Shown: one piece after another, positions 11,165 to 22,133 of the stretch
How positions within the stretch are numbered: position 1 is the stretch's first letter
How the letters are laid out: each line of letters opens with the position of its first letter
NCBI GenBank assembly: GCA_019925095.2
Contig: CM034411.1
Coordinates: forward strand, 97,001-161,000
From: Dendrolimus kikuchii
Taxonomy: Eukaryota; Arthropoda; Insecta; Lepidoptera; Lasiocampidae
Direction: 5' to 3'
DNA length: 64,000 bases
Made by a program: the position numbers and the translations under genes
Notes under the pieces: model-generated
The model's database searches: none
Told to the model about the DNA's origin: nothing
The model's input: only the letters and a program-made list of their open reading frames with translations

Positions 11165-11319
11165 ATGTAAGTAACTGCATAACCTCTAATATTTATTTAT
11201 ACCACCTGTGACCAATACAATCTGTTTTATTCCTGCCACGGGTTGTCTGGAAGAGATCGCTTCTTAGCGATAAGACCGCCCATTGTGGACATTTAGAATA
11301 TTTTTAGGCTATAAGATTT
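11165..11319. repeat. 155-bp direct repeat, right copy
   Basis: Partner of 10665-10819. Confidence 0.85.
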
Positions 11320-11761
11320 TCTGTTGAAGGCCCATTCCAAAATGCACCTGTGTCTGCGTATTTTTGGTAAATTTTATAAATTTGAGCCCAGTTTCTGAGA
11401 AAAATTGCTATAACATATAAAGACTGACGGACAGATGGACGGACGGATGTGACAATTTCACAAGCATTCCGTTTTTGTCAAAATAACAAAGGATCCGTAA
11501 AGACTGTTGTCTTAAACGCTTATTATGTAAATAAATGTGGGTAGAAAAAGAAAACTAGATAAAAGTTGTGCCGAATTGGAATTTAAATTACCCGCAAATT
11601 ACATTTCAAAAACTTTGCCGACGAAACGTTTTCACAACTGCAAATTAAGCTAAGCTTAAATTTTTTATTTGATTTGTGTACGTATGTTGATTAAAACAGC
11701 TTGCCTTAAATGCAGAATGCGTCCATCGTCGGGAAACTCTTCAGCTTTTACGGAACTAAAT
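11320..11761. other. unassigned
   Basis: A gacggacagatggacggacgg tract at 11427 precedes gtgacaatttcacaagcatt, a type of module often seen in nonautonomous elements. No gene is seen. Confidence 0.4.
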
Positions 11762-11775
11762 TTGTCGCAATCTTA

Positions 11776-11912
11776 CATACATACATACATAACTTCACGC
11801 CAGTTCCCTTGTGGGGTAGGCACGAACAACAGAGTGCCATTTAGGCTTATTCTTACACCCCTCACTTGCCTCTTTGACATTCATAACTCTTGTCATGCAA
11901 GCTCGTCTGTTC
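11776..11912 (-). mobile_element. ATGT-tailed RTE-like LINE, 5'-truncated
   Basis: A perfect 14-bp duplication ttgtcgcaatctta lies at 11762-11775 and 11913-11926. Confidence 0.9.
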
Positions 11913-12056
11913 TTGTCGCAATCTTATTAGTGTAAAACCTATTTTTCTCATAGATTAGAATTTTAAATGATTTTTTAGGTTTGTTTTGTCGAGTGAAAAT
12001 TACTGAGAGATACACATGTAAAATATCCATCGTTGTGTTTATTAAGTTTACAAATA

Positions 12057-12272
12057 TATTTTTTATTGCAGGAGATCAGCAGACAGGCAGACGGCCCACT
12101 TGATGGAAAGCGGTTACCATCGCCTATGGACATTTGCAACAGCAAAGGTGCTACAAATGCGCTGCTGCTCTCTTAAGGGAGACTGGGACCTGGTCACTAA
12201 TGCCGGAACACAACTCAAGGTTGTTATGGCGACATACTTTAGACTAGGGGTGGTAGCCATCCAGTCGGGCAT
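12057..12272 (-). repeat. SL300, partial
   Basis: It runs from the T-rich tail (ttttttattgcagg) through gtagccatccagtcggg. The following ~90 bases (aatacagaatatcggcatgaaa) resemble the SL300b relative. Confidence 0.7.
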
Positions 12273-12376
12273 GCTGGGAACCTTATCCTGATTTCAGCTG
12301 TTAGGACCGGCTCTATTGGTGTGATAATACGCAAATACAGAATATCGGCATGAAATGGTCTATAATGGTTAGTTTT

Positions 12377-12856
12377 TAACCGACTTCAAAAAAAGGTGGA
12401 GGTTCTCAATTCGTCGGAATCTTTTTTTTTTTTTTTTATGTATGTTCACCGATTACTCCGAGATTTATGATCCAATTTACGTGATTATTTTTTTGTTCGA
12501 CGCGGAATAGCTGCCATTTGGCCCCCTAAAAATTTGACATAGTTTGGCCCGGTAGTTTTCATTTTATGAACATTTTTTATGAACATTTTTCCATTCCGTT
12601 TGATATGTACACCGATTACGCTGAGATTTATAATCCGATTTACGTGATTCTTGTTTAGTTTGATGCGGAATAGTTGCCATTTGGTCCCCTAAAAATTTGA
12701 CATAGTTTGGCCCCGTAGTTTTCATTTTACGAACATTTTTTTGTTCCCGTTTCTTGAGACCTATATTTTTTAAGGAGCGCGGCACCTTTCGTAGATCTAC
12801 CCATACATAGCTAAACACTAAAAAGTAACAAAAAAATAAAAAACATCGTTTAAAAA
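12377..12856. repeat. CGACTTC-type repeat element
   Basis: It starts aaccgacttcaaaaa and has two internal near-duplicates of a block containing gccatttggtcccctaaaaa. A related inverted copy lies at 44438-44948. The class is not determined. Confidence 0.55.
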
Positions 12857-13350
12857 ACCGACTTCAAAAACTAAAAAGTATAAAATAACTTATTTCTAAA
12901 GTGAAGTCGGTGCAAAGTAAAACATAAAAATTACTATATTTTGAAAATTACTAAGCACCGACTTTAAAATGTTTTAGATAATATATATTAATAATAATAG
13001 CTTTAGAAATAAGTTGGTCTGAAAGAGAGTGTCGGGGTGAAGGTAAGGAAAGGAATGCTCCGGAGGTTCGGGCATGTGGAAAGAATGACTAAACAGATAT
13101 ACAATGCAAAAGTGGATGCATGCAGAAGTCGTGGGAGGCCACGACACAGCAGAAGGTGATGTCAGGAGCCTTAAGAACAGATGAGTGTGCATAACAAGAG
13201 TTATGAATGTCAAAGAAGCAAGTGAGGTGTGTAAGAATGGGCCTAAATGGCGCTCTGTTGTCCGTGCCTACTCCGCAAGGGAACTGGCGTGAAGTTATGT
13301 ATGTATGTAGAAATAAGTTATTTTATACTTTTTAGTTTTTGAAGTCGGTT
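12857..13350. repeat. CGACTTC hairpin element, interrupted
   Basis: It has the same sequence as the 62329-62531 hairpin. The left part is 12857-13015; the right part resumes at 13309 after a LINE insertion. Confidence 0.7.
13016..13308 (+). mobile_element. ATGT-tailed RTE-like LINE in hairpin element
   Basis: An 11-bp duplication agaaataagtt lies at 13005-13015 and 13309-13319. Coding starts at ESVGVKVRKGMLRRFGHVER and has an internal deletion removing about 30 bases around the FHDQIDRVL segment. It ends with the stop and (ATGT)n. Confidence 0.9.
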
Positions 13351-14108
13351 TTTTTAAACGAAGTTTTTTTTAGCGCCTACATAAAGAATTAAAGCCATGT
13401 AACCTGTGTGAATACTACCTCTCTAAATAAACAAGGCTTTTCACTAGGGTTTAAAACTTTAGTAAACAAGAATATCACTATTAAATTACATGTTGTTTGT
13501 TGAATTAAATTTTTGGTTTGGTTTATGAATGCGTTATATGCAATGTTCGTGTCTGGTGGCAATAATTCACTGTTGGATCTTGAATAAGGTTTTTTTGTGA
13601 TGAAAACGGATCCGGATGGGGGAGGATGGGGAGATTTGAATTATCGCGTTAACTTAAAATTGTGGAAAATATTTTCCACTGTTACAAAATGATTCAGTGC
13701 CTGTCCCTCGGGAGTGTGGCGGGTTCATTTCGCAGATGGAAGTGGCCGACGCGGTCTTCGCCTTTACTTTTAAATAAATACATACTAATTTGTAAATGCA
13801 AAAGCTGCTTTTAGGGGCCCGCAGTTTTGTTTCTTGGTTTTTCGTCATGTCCTCTTTGTATGTCAAGATGAAACTAGACAGCGCTATATAACGGTTTTTT
13901 TATTGCCCGAAGTAGGTAAACAGACATCCCATCTGATGGAAAGCAGTTTTTTTTTATTAGCAACTACGGACTCTAGTTCCGTACCCTTTTTTACAATTAA
14001 ATTTAAGAAGATACGAAGTTGTACACGCTTATTTGTTACTTTGTTATTGTGTGTGACATTTAATGAATGCATGTTTGTGTTGTGGTGTATCTTACGAATA
14101 ACTTATTA
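13351..14108. other. mostly unassigned
   Basis: A short SL300b-like scrap (aggtaaacagacatcccatctgatgg) lies at 13912-13945. No gene is seen. Confidence 0.4.
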
Positions 14109-14120
14109 TATTAATTTATT

Positions 14121-14286
14121 ACATACATACATAGCTTCACGCCAGTACCCTTGTGGGGTAGGCACGAACAACAGAGCGCCATTTAGGCTTATTCTTACAC
14201 ACCTTACTTGCTTCTTTGACATTCATAACTCTTGTCATGCACGCTCGTCTGTTATTAAGGCTCCTGACATCACCTTCTGCTAGTAC
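14121..14286 (-). mobile_element. ATGT-tailed RTE-like LINE, 5'-truncated
   Basis: A perfect 12-bp duplication tattaatttatt lies at 14109-14120 and 14287-14298. Confidence 0.9.
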
Positions 14287-14354
14287 TATTAATTTATTCT
14301 AGTTTTAGTACTAAACTTATACGAATGTAGAGTGATCTGTCACATGCTGGTGTT

Positions 14355-14605
14355 GTGAGGAAGTGCCAGGTGGTAGGGCATTTGCCCGACTGGATGGTTA
14401 CCACCCCTGGTCTAGAGTATGTCGCCAAAACAACCTTGAGTTGTGTTCCGGCATTAGTGACCAGGTTCTAGTCTCCCTTAAGAGAGCAGCAGCGCATTTG
14501 TAGCACCTTTGGTGTTGCAAATGTCCATAGGTGATGGTATCCACTTTCCTTCAAGTGGGCCGTCTGCCTGTCTGCTGAAGTCCTGCAATAAAAAAAATAA
14601 AAAAT
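14355..14605 (+). repeat. SL300, short form
   Basis: It starts exactly at ccaggtggtaggg (about 14356) and ends in caataaaaaaaataaaa. It is one of five copies sharing this 5' start. Confidence 0.75.
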
Positions 14606-14637
14606 AAAGTGCATGTGCAGTGTGGGCCTTATATCTA

Positions 14638-15247
14638 TCTTATATATAAAATTCTCGTGTCACAGTTTTCGTTGTCATACTCCTCCGAAACGGCTTGACC
14701 GATTTTGATGAAATTTTTTGTGCTTATCCGGTATCTATGAGAATCGGCAAACATCTATTTTTCATCCCCCTAAATGTTAGGGGTAGTCCACCCCTAAATT
14801 TTTTTATTTATTTTTTAGACAAATTTTTTAATTTCTATTTTTTTATGATACAACATACAAAAATACATACAACCCTAAATTTTCACCCCTCTACGATCAA
14901 CCCCTATTTTTTATTTGTTAATTATAAACTTTAATTTTTTTTTGCAAGATTTTTAATCTTATTTTGTCATGACTTAGAATAAAAAAAATTATATTACTCT
15001 TAATTTTTCCACCTCTCTACTATCAACCCCTATTTTTCCATTGGGATTTTTTTTTAAACTATCAATCGATCAGTTATCCCCGCTAGATGTCTACCGTTGT
15101 CACCTCTCATCCAGCAAACATCACGGAGTAGGGATGAGTGGGTACCCGAATGGTTTAAATTCGCAATTAGAACTGGTAGGTGACTCTGGGATCGGGTTCT
15201 AGAATTTTATTTTTTAAAGGCAGGACAACGTCTGCCGGGGCCGCTAG
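14638..15247 (+). mobile_element. nonautonomous Helitron
   Basis: It starts TCTTATATATAAAATTCTCG after an A and ends ccgCTAG before a T. A short hairpin (ggcag...ctgcc) lies just upstream of the 3' end. An inverted, 3'-truncated copy lies at 51054-51616. The insertion point A/T and the TC...CTAG termini follow the Helitron rule. Confidence 0.75.
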
Positions 15248-15354
15248 TACTTATATATATATTATCTTAACTAGTACCATGTGTGTTGCTTTTCCTTTCT
15301 GTGCCTAGGTTATTAATTTTTAGGCTCTTTGTGTGTCTTGGTTTGTTTGTGGAG

Positions 15355-15485
15355 TGTGCAGTGGAAAGCAGCTACCATCGCCTAGGGACATTAGAGACAC
15401 CAGAAGTGTTACCAAGGTGCTGCCGACCTTTAAAGAGTTTCGTAGCATCCTTCTTTAAAAACCTATGTTATAGCGCAAAGGGAAA
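15355..15485 (-). repeat. SL300b fragment
   Basis: It is a diverged copy: gtggaaagcagctaccatcg, gctgccgacctttaaagag. Confidence 0.55.
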
Positions 15486-15696
15486 AAGTTAAGCTGCGAA
15501 ACAACTAAAAATTAGGGGTTGTCGTCATGCATGACACTGAGAGTTTACTTCTTACATTAGAAGCAGTTTTCATGACATTTTTAATCTGGTTATAATTTAT
15601 GGTGTATATTACAGTGTTTTTATTCATTCATAGTTGTGTGTATGATATTTTCTAATAAGTTTTTTATTTAAGTCAATAGGTACGAAGACGGTAGCG

Positions 15697-15775
15697 ACAA
15701 GGTGTCCGTATTGGAGTGGGCTAAGCCGGCTGAGCTATCTAGAACGCAAAAGCTCTGACTTCGATTCCTAGCATG
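15697..15775 (+). repeat. SINE family G head fragment
   Basis: It has an A-box-like ttggagtgggct and a degraded B box cttcgattcct. The tail is absent. Confidence 0.5.
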
Positions 15776-15859
15776 GTAAATGTTGTTAAACGAATTTTGC
15801 TTTATTCAATATCTTCTGAGTGTCTGGCATCGATCTCCAAGTCGTTCATTGTATATTAC

Positions 15860-16253
15860 TGTTACGAATTTGTGGAATGTGAATTTGAAATGCCGTTGGA
15901 ATTATCACAATCTTTATTAGAAATACACACACGTAATTCACAGTTCTTACGAACACAAGCGAATACAACAAGGGCAATCTGTAAAGCAGAAAATCTGTCG
16001 TTATAAGATACTTGCTCCGAGAGTACGCTAGGAAACGCCTCAATCGCAATTGAAACTAACTAACTCAGAGTCTCGACTGACCGACCTTATATATTCGGAA
16101 TCCCAAACTTGAAAGCTTTATGGCTTCTAAGAATGTGAAACGAAATGCAAACAAAAGAGGAAAGTATTTATGATGTCTTACCGGGAGGCATATAAAAGGG
16201 ATTATAAAACACTTGTAAAGGATTAATATCGGTTCGCAACATTACCTATAACA
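15860..16253 (-). mobile_element. solo LTR, diverged
   Basis: It runs tgttacg...tataaca, with TG/CA ends in inverted form. On the minus strand its 3' part (ttctaataaagattgtg...ggcatttcaaattc) aligns with the end of the LTR at 48400-48866. The flanking 4-mers do not match, so the boundaries are approximate. Confidence 0.55.
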
Positions 16254-16965
16254 CAAGCTTGGGGATATACAATATGTGTGTTTGACTATCGATTTAAGAG
16301 TGAGAAGATAGTAAAGCTTCTAAAGTCATAAAAGTTTGTGCTCTAGATAATTTATTAATTAAAATAGATCTTAAACACATGTTCTGATTATTCAATTAAC
16401 CTTTGAAACAATAAAATTCTGCGAATAAAACTCATCTATCCAAACATCGGAACTAGTTTGCAATTATAAGAAAATCCCTGAAAAATATCTCGTTAAGACG
16501 TTGAATGGTTGTGAAATGATGCAGATCAAATGCTGACGCGGCATAAGAATGCAGAAGGATTTTCCGCGCTGCGCTGCCTCGCAGCGAACGCTCAGCACTC
16601 ATAATAAGAATCCAGTTTGTTATTATCAAGGGAGGAATGGCTGGCATTCCGAAACGTCTTCCAAGCTATAACCGTTAGATAAACTATTTTTAGTTGCTTC
16701 TGTTCCTGAACAATACGCGACTGTTAAAAAATATAGCGGCATTGAAACGCGGCACAGCGGGGCACCTCTAGGGCTGCTACCCAAACAGATTTAATCATGA
16801 AATTGCAGCCATACTATTTGTATTATACTTGACTTAGTATCTTTGTTATTTTAGTAAATTGAACAAGAAACAGTAAGTTAGTAGTTATTTAGTTAGTAAA
16901 ATAGGTTAATTTGCGGCATAAGAATAAATAAATCTTGTAACCTGCGTGAATGCTTGTTCTGTAAG
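16254..16965. other. unassigned
   Basis: The first ~50 bases look like a SINE G 3' end (aagcttggggatatac). The rest shows no gene or recognised repeat. Confidence 0.4.
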
Positions 16966-17085
16966 GCCCGGTTCCTATATCTTACCGACCGTTTATTTGT
17001 CCTACTAACACCTTATTTACTCCATACAAGTAATGTCAAAATTCAACCGATGGGAAGACCGGTGAATGAATAGTAAGACCGTACA
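16966..17085. repeat. small MITE, family V
   Basis: It has termini like ggcccggttcctatatctta and shares internal text (atgtcaaaattcaaccgatg) with the better preserved copy at 25528-25672. Confidence 0.5.
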
Positions 17086-17120
17086 TAAATAAACAAACAA
17101 GGGCTTTATATTAGGGTTTA

Positions 17121-17378
17121 ACCAAAGGGCGCGGGTTCGATCCTGACCGGAACGCATGCACCACTTAGGCAGTCTTCTGACCTAATGTGCATATTGTTAC
17201 AAATACCACGTGCTAACAACGGCGAAGGAAAACATCGTGATGCAACCTGCACATCGAGATAACCGATGTGTCAAACCTGCCAAGCCGCCTTAGACAAGCG
17301 TGGCGGGTATACTGTCCGTGCCCCTATAGTGGGAGGCCCTAGCCCAGCAGTGGGACATTCATAGGCTGTTATTACATA
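17121..17378 (+). repeat. tRNA-derived SINE, family F, 5'-truncated
   Basis: It begins just before the B box (gcgcgggttcgatcc), runs through ccgatgtgtcaaacctgcc and ends near cataggctgttat. The A-box half is missing. Fuller copies lie at 51634 and 59036, both minus. Confidence 0.75.
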
Positions 17379-17681
17379 TTACTTACGTGGAAGTTATATC
17401 ATAAATTAGTTGATGGCAGATGTATAGAAGCCTCTTGGAGGTGTCAGCCCTGTTAGGAGTGTATCATTGTGAATGTTGTGGCGGCCGCTGCCAAAAGCTG
17501 CGACTTCCTCCCCCCCCCCGCCCCTTGGGCCTGAATCTCGACTTTTTACACGTCACGTGCCAACACCAACCCAGCGAAACATTCCAACGAATTAATACAA
17601 CTAGAATTTTTATGAATTTCTAATGAAACGTAGTTTAGCCTACTCCATTTACGGGTTAAGTTTAAAAGTCCACTCAACGCA
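17379..17681. other. unassigned
   Basis: It has a ccccccccccgccccttggg tract near 17512. The 67-residue frame crossing it has no recognised motif. Confidence 0.4.
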
Positions 17682-18183
17682 GGAAATTATATTCTTTCTC
17701 CGTTCCTGCACGGATAAAGAACTATTTAGAACTATACAAACACGTATAACACAGGTACAAATATAACCAAACGCAATAAGTCCAAACGTAATGCAGAAGA
17801 TCGTAATTCAAATACACGCGCAAAGTCCGTCACTAAATAGATTACCGAATGTACACAAGTCTCGCTTCGCTTGTGGTTATCGCTCGACTGCCTGATCTCT
17901 CAATTGGGGCATTGCTTTATATTGCACAGATGCAATATGTATGCTCGGCCACGTGGACCAAATTTCCTACGGTCAGTTTGTACTTTTAAATCTAAGACAC
18001 CTGGCAGTGATCACAATACAACAATGCCGTAAAACATTACAATACACAATTGGCTGTATTTTTTTGTGACAAAATTTAAACACAACGTAAACAAAAGAAG
18101 TCCCAATGCCGAAAGGTAATAAAATGTGTTTCTGCATGTATGCAGGTGTGAATTTGTCTTTTGTCGGCATCTAGGTCGTAATA
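17682..18183 (-). mobile_element. solo LTR, truncated by SL300 scrap
   Basis: This is a minus-strand LTR of the 48400-48866 family (gcgcaaagtccgtcac, gaatgtacacaagtc, caattggctgt). Its 3' end is replaced by 26 bases of SL300 (17682-17707). Its 5' end is altered (attacgacc for tgttacgacc). Confidence 0.65.
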
Positions 18184-18439
18184 ATATGAAACGTTTACAG
18201 TGATCTTGGCACGCGGCACACGGGACGTCCGCATTGACTGCTGGCGCGTTAGACACTGGCTTCGCTATCACACATATCACGGCGATCCGAAAGGTGGCGA
18301 CACTTATGAAACTACCCTCATCAGTACATGTAAGGATTACACATATTACACGAAGTTGTATGCATGATCCTTACTTTGACCTGTGATATGTGGTCTAGAC
18401 TACTCATCGAACACAACGCATCTATAGTAAATAATTTAG

Positions 18440-18757
18440 TATTAATAGACCTAGGCATGTCGCTGAAGAATTTCTTGCGCCGCTTCTTCTCTTCAAGCCA
18501 CAACATATTGCGAAGCGGTGGTAAACTACTTTAGGCACCCATAGAGTAAATAATACCCATAAACAAAATTAAAACTAAATAATTAAAATTAACAAGTTGG
18601 CGGTAGGCTAAATAAAACATTAACAATATTCATTGACACTTGACATCTTTGTCTTTCGTAATCACGGCTACTGCAAAGTGGCCGAAACGTCGGAGTAATA
18701 AAAATCAAATAAATGACCCCGCTTAAAACCGCAAAAATGTAGTTTTATTAAGAAAAC
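18440..18757 (+). mobile_element. Penelope-like element terminal fragment
   Basis: It is the terminal region without coding sequence: ttgcgccgcttcttctcttc, then ggcggtaggctaaa, gtggccgaaacgtcgg and a gtttttatta-like end. It matches 55302-55625 in inverted orientation. Confidence 0.7.
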
Positions 18758-19059
18758 ATACGATTAAATAAAAATCCACCGTAAAATTCGTAAGGAAAAA
18801 TATCAAACTTTCCAAAATATTTCTGAAATTGATAGGTTTTTTCTGCTTTAAGATATTTGATATTTTTCCCACGACTGGCACAAGTTTATTAATTTCCTAA
18901 GTCGTAATGAATACCTGCGGCGTGGGCGTGGGGCTGCCATCTTGTTTGGCTTCTTAATCACTTTATTGAGACGATAATTTGTCTATATATCGGAATATCT
19001 TATACTTTTGATTTCCACCTTTATCCCATTTTAATAACATAATTACAGGAAATATATTG
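18758..19059. other. unassigned AT-rich stretch
   Basis: No gene or named repeat is seen. Confidence 0.4.
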
Positions 19060-19260
19060 GTGAAGTATAGCAGAGAGACCCACGGCTTGTTTGATGGAAA
19101 TTGGTTATCCTCACATATGAATAATTGCAACACCAAAGGTGCGATCATAGTGCTACCAGCCTTAGGGTTGAAACTTGATCACTAATCCCGGAATACTATT
19201 CAAAGTTGTTATGCTATAGACCAAGGGTAATTAATAGTGATCCAGATAGACAAAAGCCCA
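19060..19260 (-). repeat. SL300, old diverged copy
   Basis: It is recognisable through ggttgaaacttgatcactaa and caaagttgttatg, with many substitutions. Confidence 0.6.
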
Positions 19261-19383
19261 AAGTTATATATAGTTGCTGATAAATATGAATTCCCTGGAC
19301 TTGACATCAAGTCTGCTATACATCTGCATCAGTTAAGTAATTAGTTAACTTGCGAACACATCGTTTGGATAAACATCGACAAC

Positions 19384-19529
19384 CCGCAAGAGTTAACTTG
19401 AGACTTCACTCGGATGACGTAAGCGCGAGGTACTGACTAGATCGTGCGCATCGATGGCGGGAGCGGCAAGAAAGCGGGGGTCGGGAGGCGAGCGCGCATT
19501 CCGCTCAAGTCTCAAGTTAACTCTTGCGG
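19384..19529. repeat. 146-bp MITE with perfect 22-bp TIRs
   Basis: Positions 19384-19405 and 19508-19529 are exact reverse complements (core ccgcaagagttaacttgaga). The interior is GC-rich. No convincing TSD was found. Confidence 0.7.
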
Positions 19530-19638
19530 ATAATAATTAATTGAAAACTTATTTGAACTTGTTTTTTTCTTCTTCAAGCGATGTCAACTTCCCGCCAGTT
19601 ACGTGTGTTAACTACTCACACATACATACACATTATAA

Positions 19639-19874
19639 TCTTATGCTAATATATAAAGCTGAAGAGTTTGTTTGTTTGAACGCGCTAATCTCAGGAACTA
19701 CTGGTCTGAATTGAAAAATTCTTTCAGTGTTATATAGTCCAATTATCGAAGAAGGCTATAGGCTATATATCATCACGATAAGATCAATAGGAGCGGAGCA
19801 CCAATGAAGAATGATTCAAAATCGGGGGGTTTTAAAATCAATTTCCACGCGGATGATGTAGCGGGCACAGCTAG
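19639..19874 (+). mobile_element. short nonautonomous Helitron
   Basis: It starts TCTTATGCTAATATATAAAG after A and ends gggcacagCTAG before T. Sister copies lie at 43233, 47907 and 56852; long versions at 21218, 32044 and 57244. Confidence 0.8.
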
Positions 19875-20250
19875 TTTAAAATATATAATTCCTGTTTTAA
19901 TTAAAATTGTCATTGAAACTCGTTGAACCACGTCGAAGCCTAGATATGAATCATTAGACTGACCATTTTCATTACCATGGAAAAACCGGTTACCCTCGGA
20001 ATGCCGATTTTTTTTTTCGTAAAATGAAGTAAATGATAAAAATATTTTTTATTAAAAAAAAACCACTTTTCTATTGGATTCTTCGAAACTTTCTCTTTCT
20101 TGGAAACGTAACCAGTGGCAAAATTCGGGATTTAGCATTGCCCAACAGTGGGCACGCAACATGAGGGTACCTAAAACAGTTTGTGTCAAACGAGTGTGTC
20201 GCCGACACTCCAAGTTTTAAATAAGTTTTCAATTAATTAAGAATTATTGA
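19875..20250. other. unassigned
   Basis: No gene is seen. The sequence at 20155-20215 shares short motifs with 4190-4330, inverted. Confidence 0.4.
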
Positions 20251-20345
20251 CGACCTCTGTGTTTGAGCGGTCAAAGCTTTCGCCCACCCCACTGGAACAA
20301 AGAGGTTCCGGGTTCTATTCCTGACATGGTTAAATTTCGTAATGC
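20251..20345 (+). repeat. SINE family G head
   Basis: It resembles the 866-1113 head: gaggttccgggttctattcctg is a mutated B box. The rest is not visible. Confidence 0.55.
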
Positions 20346-20384
20346 TAATATGAGATGAACTAACCAAATTCAATCAATTTAATT

Positions 20385-21050
20385 GAAAATCACGGAAGCG
20401 AAAGGACATGTCATTTTTCAATTACATTGAAAGACTCAATTTTATGTTTACACGGATCACTTTGGCTTCATCCAAATTGAAACAGAGAAATGAATTTTGT
20501 AATATTGACTTCATGCAATAAATTACTAAAATAGAATGAATTTACATACATACATACATACATACATAACTTCACGCCAGTTCCCTTGCGGGGTAGGCAC
20601 GAACAACAGAGCGCCATTCAGGCTTATTCTTACACACCTCACTTGCTTCTTTGACATTCATAACTCTTGTCATGCACGCCCGTCTGTTCTTAAGGCTCCT
20701 GACATCACCTTCCGCTAGTACACGATCAATTTGATCATGGAAGGTGTGTCGTGGCCTTCTACGACTTTGCATCCATCCTCTTTTGCATTGTATATCTGTT
20801 TAGTCAATCTTTCATCGTGCATTCATTCCACATGCCCGAACCACCGGAGCATTCCTTTCCTTACCTTCACCCCGACACTCTCTTTCAGAATGAAAGAATG
20901 ATTTTAAATATTCTATAACCCATATAACGTGCCACCTCTTACTACAGCCAACTGAAAACAGCAGTAAATAAGAGGTATATCAAAACGGCAGCTATGATGA
21001 ACTAGAATGGTTATAATATAATAAGTTTTCCACGACTTGTATTCATAATG
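20385..21050. repeat. repeat N, interrupted by LINE
   Basis: Segments 20385-20543 and 20895-21050 align in order with the uninterrupted copy at 45705-45985 (gaaagactcaattttatg; ccaactgaaaacagca). The class is unknown. Confidence 0.7.
20544..20894 (-). mobile_element. ATGT-tailed RTE-like LINE in repeat N
   Basis: The minus strand encodes KGMLRWFGHVE through AYPARELA. An 11-bp duplication agaatgaattt / agaatgatttt (one mismatch) lies at 20533-20543 and 20895-20905. The copy at 45840 gives the empty site. Confidence 0.9.
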
Positions 21051-21069
21051 GTAGATTGAAAGATAGAAA

Positions 21070-21162
21070 TACATACATACATACATAACTTCACGCCAGT
21101 TCCCTTGCGGGGTAGGCACGAACAACAGAGCGCCATTTAGGCTTATTCTTACATACCTCACT
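21070..21162 (-). mobile_element. ATGT-tailed RTE-like LINE, short
   Basis: Only the last ~25 codons and the tail remain. The TSD is not clear. Confidence 0.8.
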
Positions 21163-21217
21163 TTGAACTGTATAATATTGGTGCTCGGTTCGAAACGGTT
21201 TATTTATATTGTATTAA

Positions 21218-22044
21218 CTAGCTGCGCCCCGCGGTCTCACCCACGTGGTGATGGGCAATCGTTATATTTTGTAAGCTGTGTCCGCGACGTCGTCCGCGTG
21301 GAATTTGCTTTCCAAACCATCCGATTTTTAAACATTCTTCATTGGTGCTCCGCTCCTAATGGTCTTAGCGTGATGATAGCCTATAGCCTTCCTCGATAAA
21401 TGGTCTATCTAACACTGAAAGAATTTTTCAAATCAGACCAGTAGTTCCTGAGATTAGCGCATTCAATCAAACAATATATTAGTATATTTGGCTACAACAC
21501 TAATACTTACATTTTAAATATCGCGGTATCTTTTGAATAAAACGTCCGAATTGAATAATTCAAAAAGTTCTAGAGAGGCATTGAATTCGTCTTGAATATG
21601 GAGTAATTTATTTTGATAAAGATCAATACCAAGGTACAAAATAAAGAGTTTTTGAAGCGACAGCATTGTAATTATTTAAAAAAATAAAAGAAAACACTTA
21701 TTGTGAGATAACTACAATAGTTAGACATATGGTTATGCGATATTTTTTGTAGACAATTATATGTTCTGCAAAGTGGTAGTACATTGTTTTGTTCTATAAT
21801 CAATAGTTTTCGCAGCGCACGCCGTGTAAGGATTTTTTTGGGTCACTTTTTACACCTTCGGTTACATTATTGGACTTTTAGTAAGGATGCCTAATTTTTT
21901 TGAAAATATAATATAGCCTATAGCCTTCCTCGATAAATATACTATTTAACACTGAAAGAATTTCTCAAATCGGACCAGCGGTTCCTGAGATTAGCGCGTT
22001 TAAACAAACAGACAAACTCTTTAGCTTTATAATATTAGTATAGA
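21218..22044 (-). mobile_element. long Helitron with extended 3' end
   Basis: On the minus strand it starts TCTATACTAATATTATAAAGC at 22044. It then carries the short-form 5' module, about 350 bp of unique interior (ttgttctataatcaatagttt) and a second partial module. The usual 3' end near 21274 reads cacagCTTA rather than CTAG. The sequence continues ~55 bp to a new terminus, ccgcggggcgcagCTAG, at 21218. A flanks the 5' end and T the 3' end. Confidence 0.75.
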
Positions 22045-22133
22045 TTGTAGTCAATTGGTCAAATATAATTAAGAATACATATTATTATGTCGTCGTTTTA
22101 TTTCAATCTAAACCAAAACTACAGTCTGCAACA

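Noticed and set aside
15860..16253. Complete LTR retrotransposon
   Set aside because: A single diverged LTR-like block with no partner LTR or coding; flanking 4-mers do not match.
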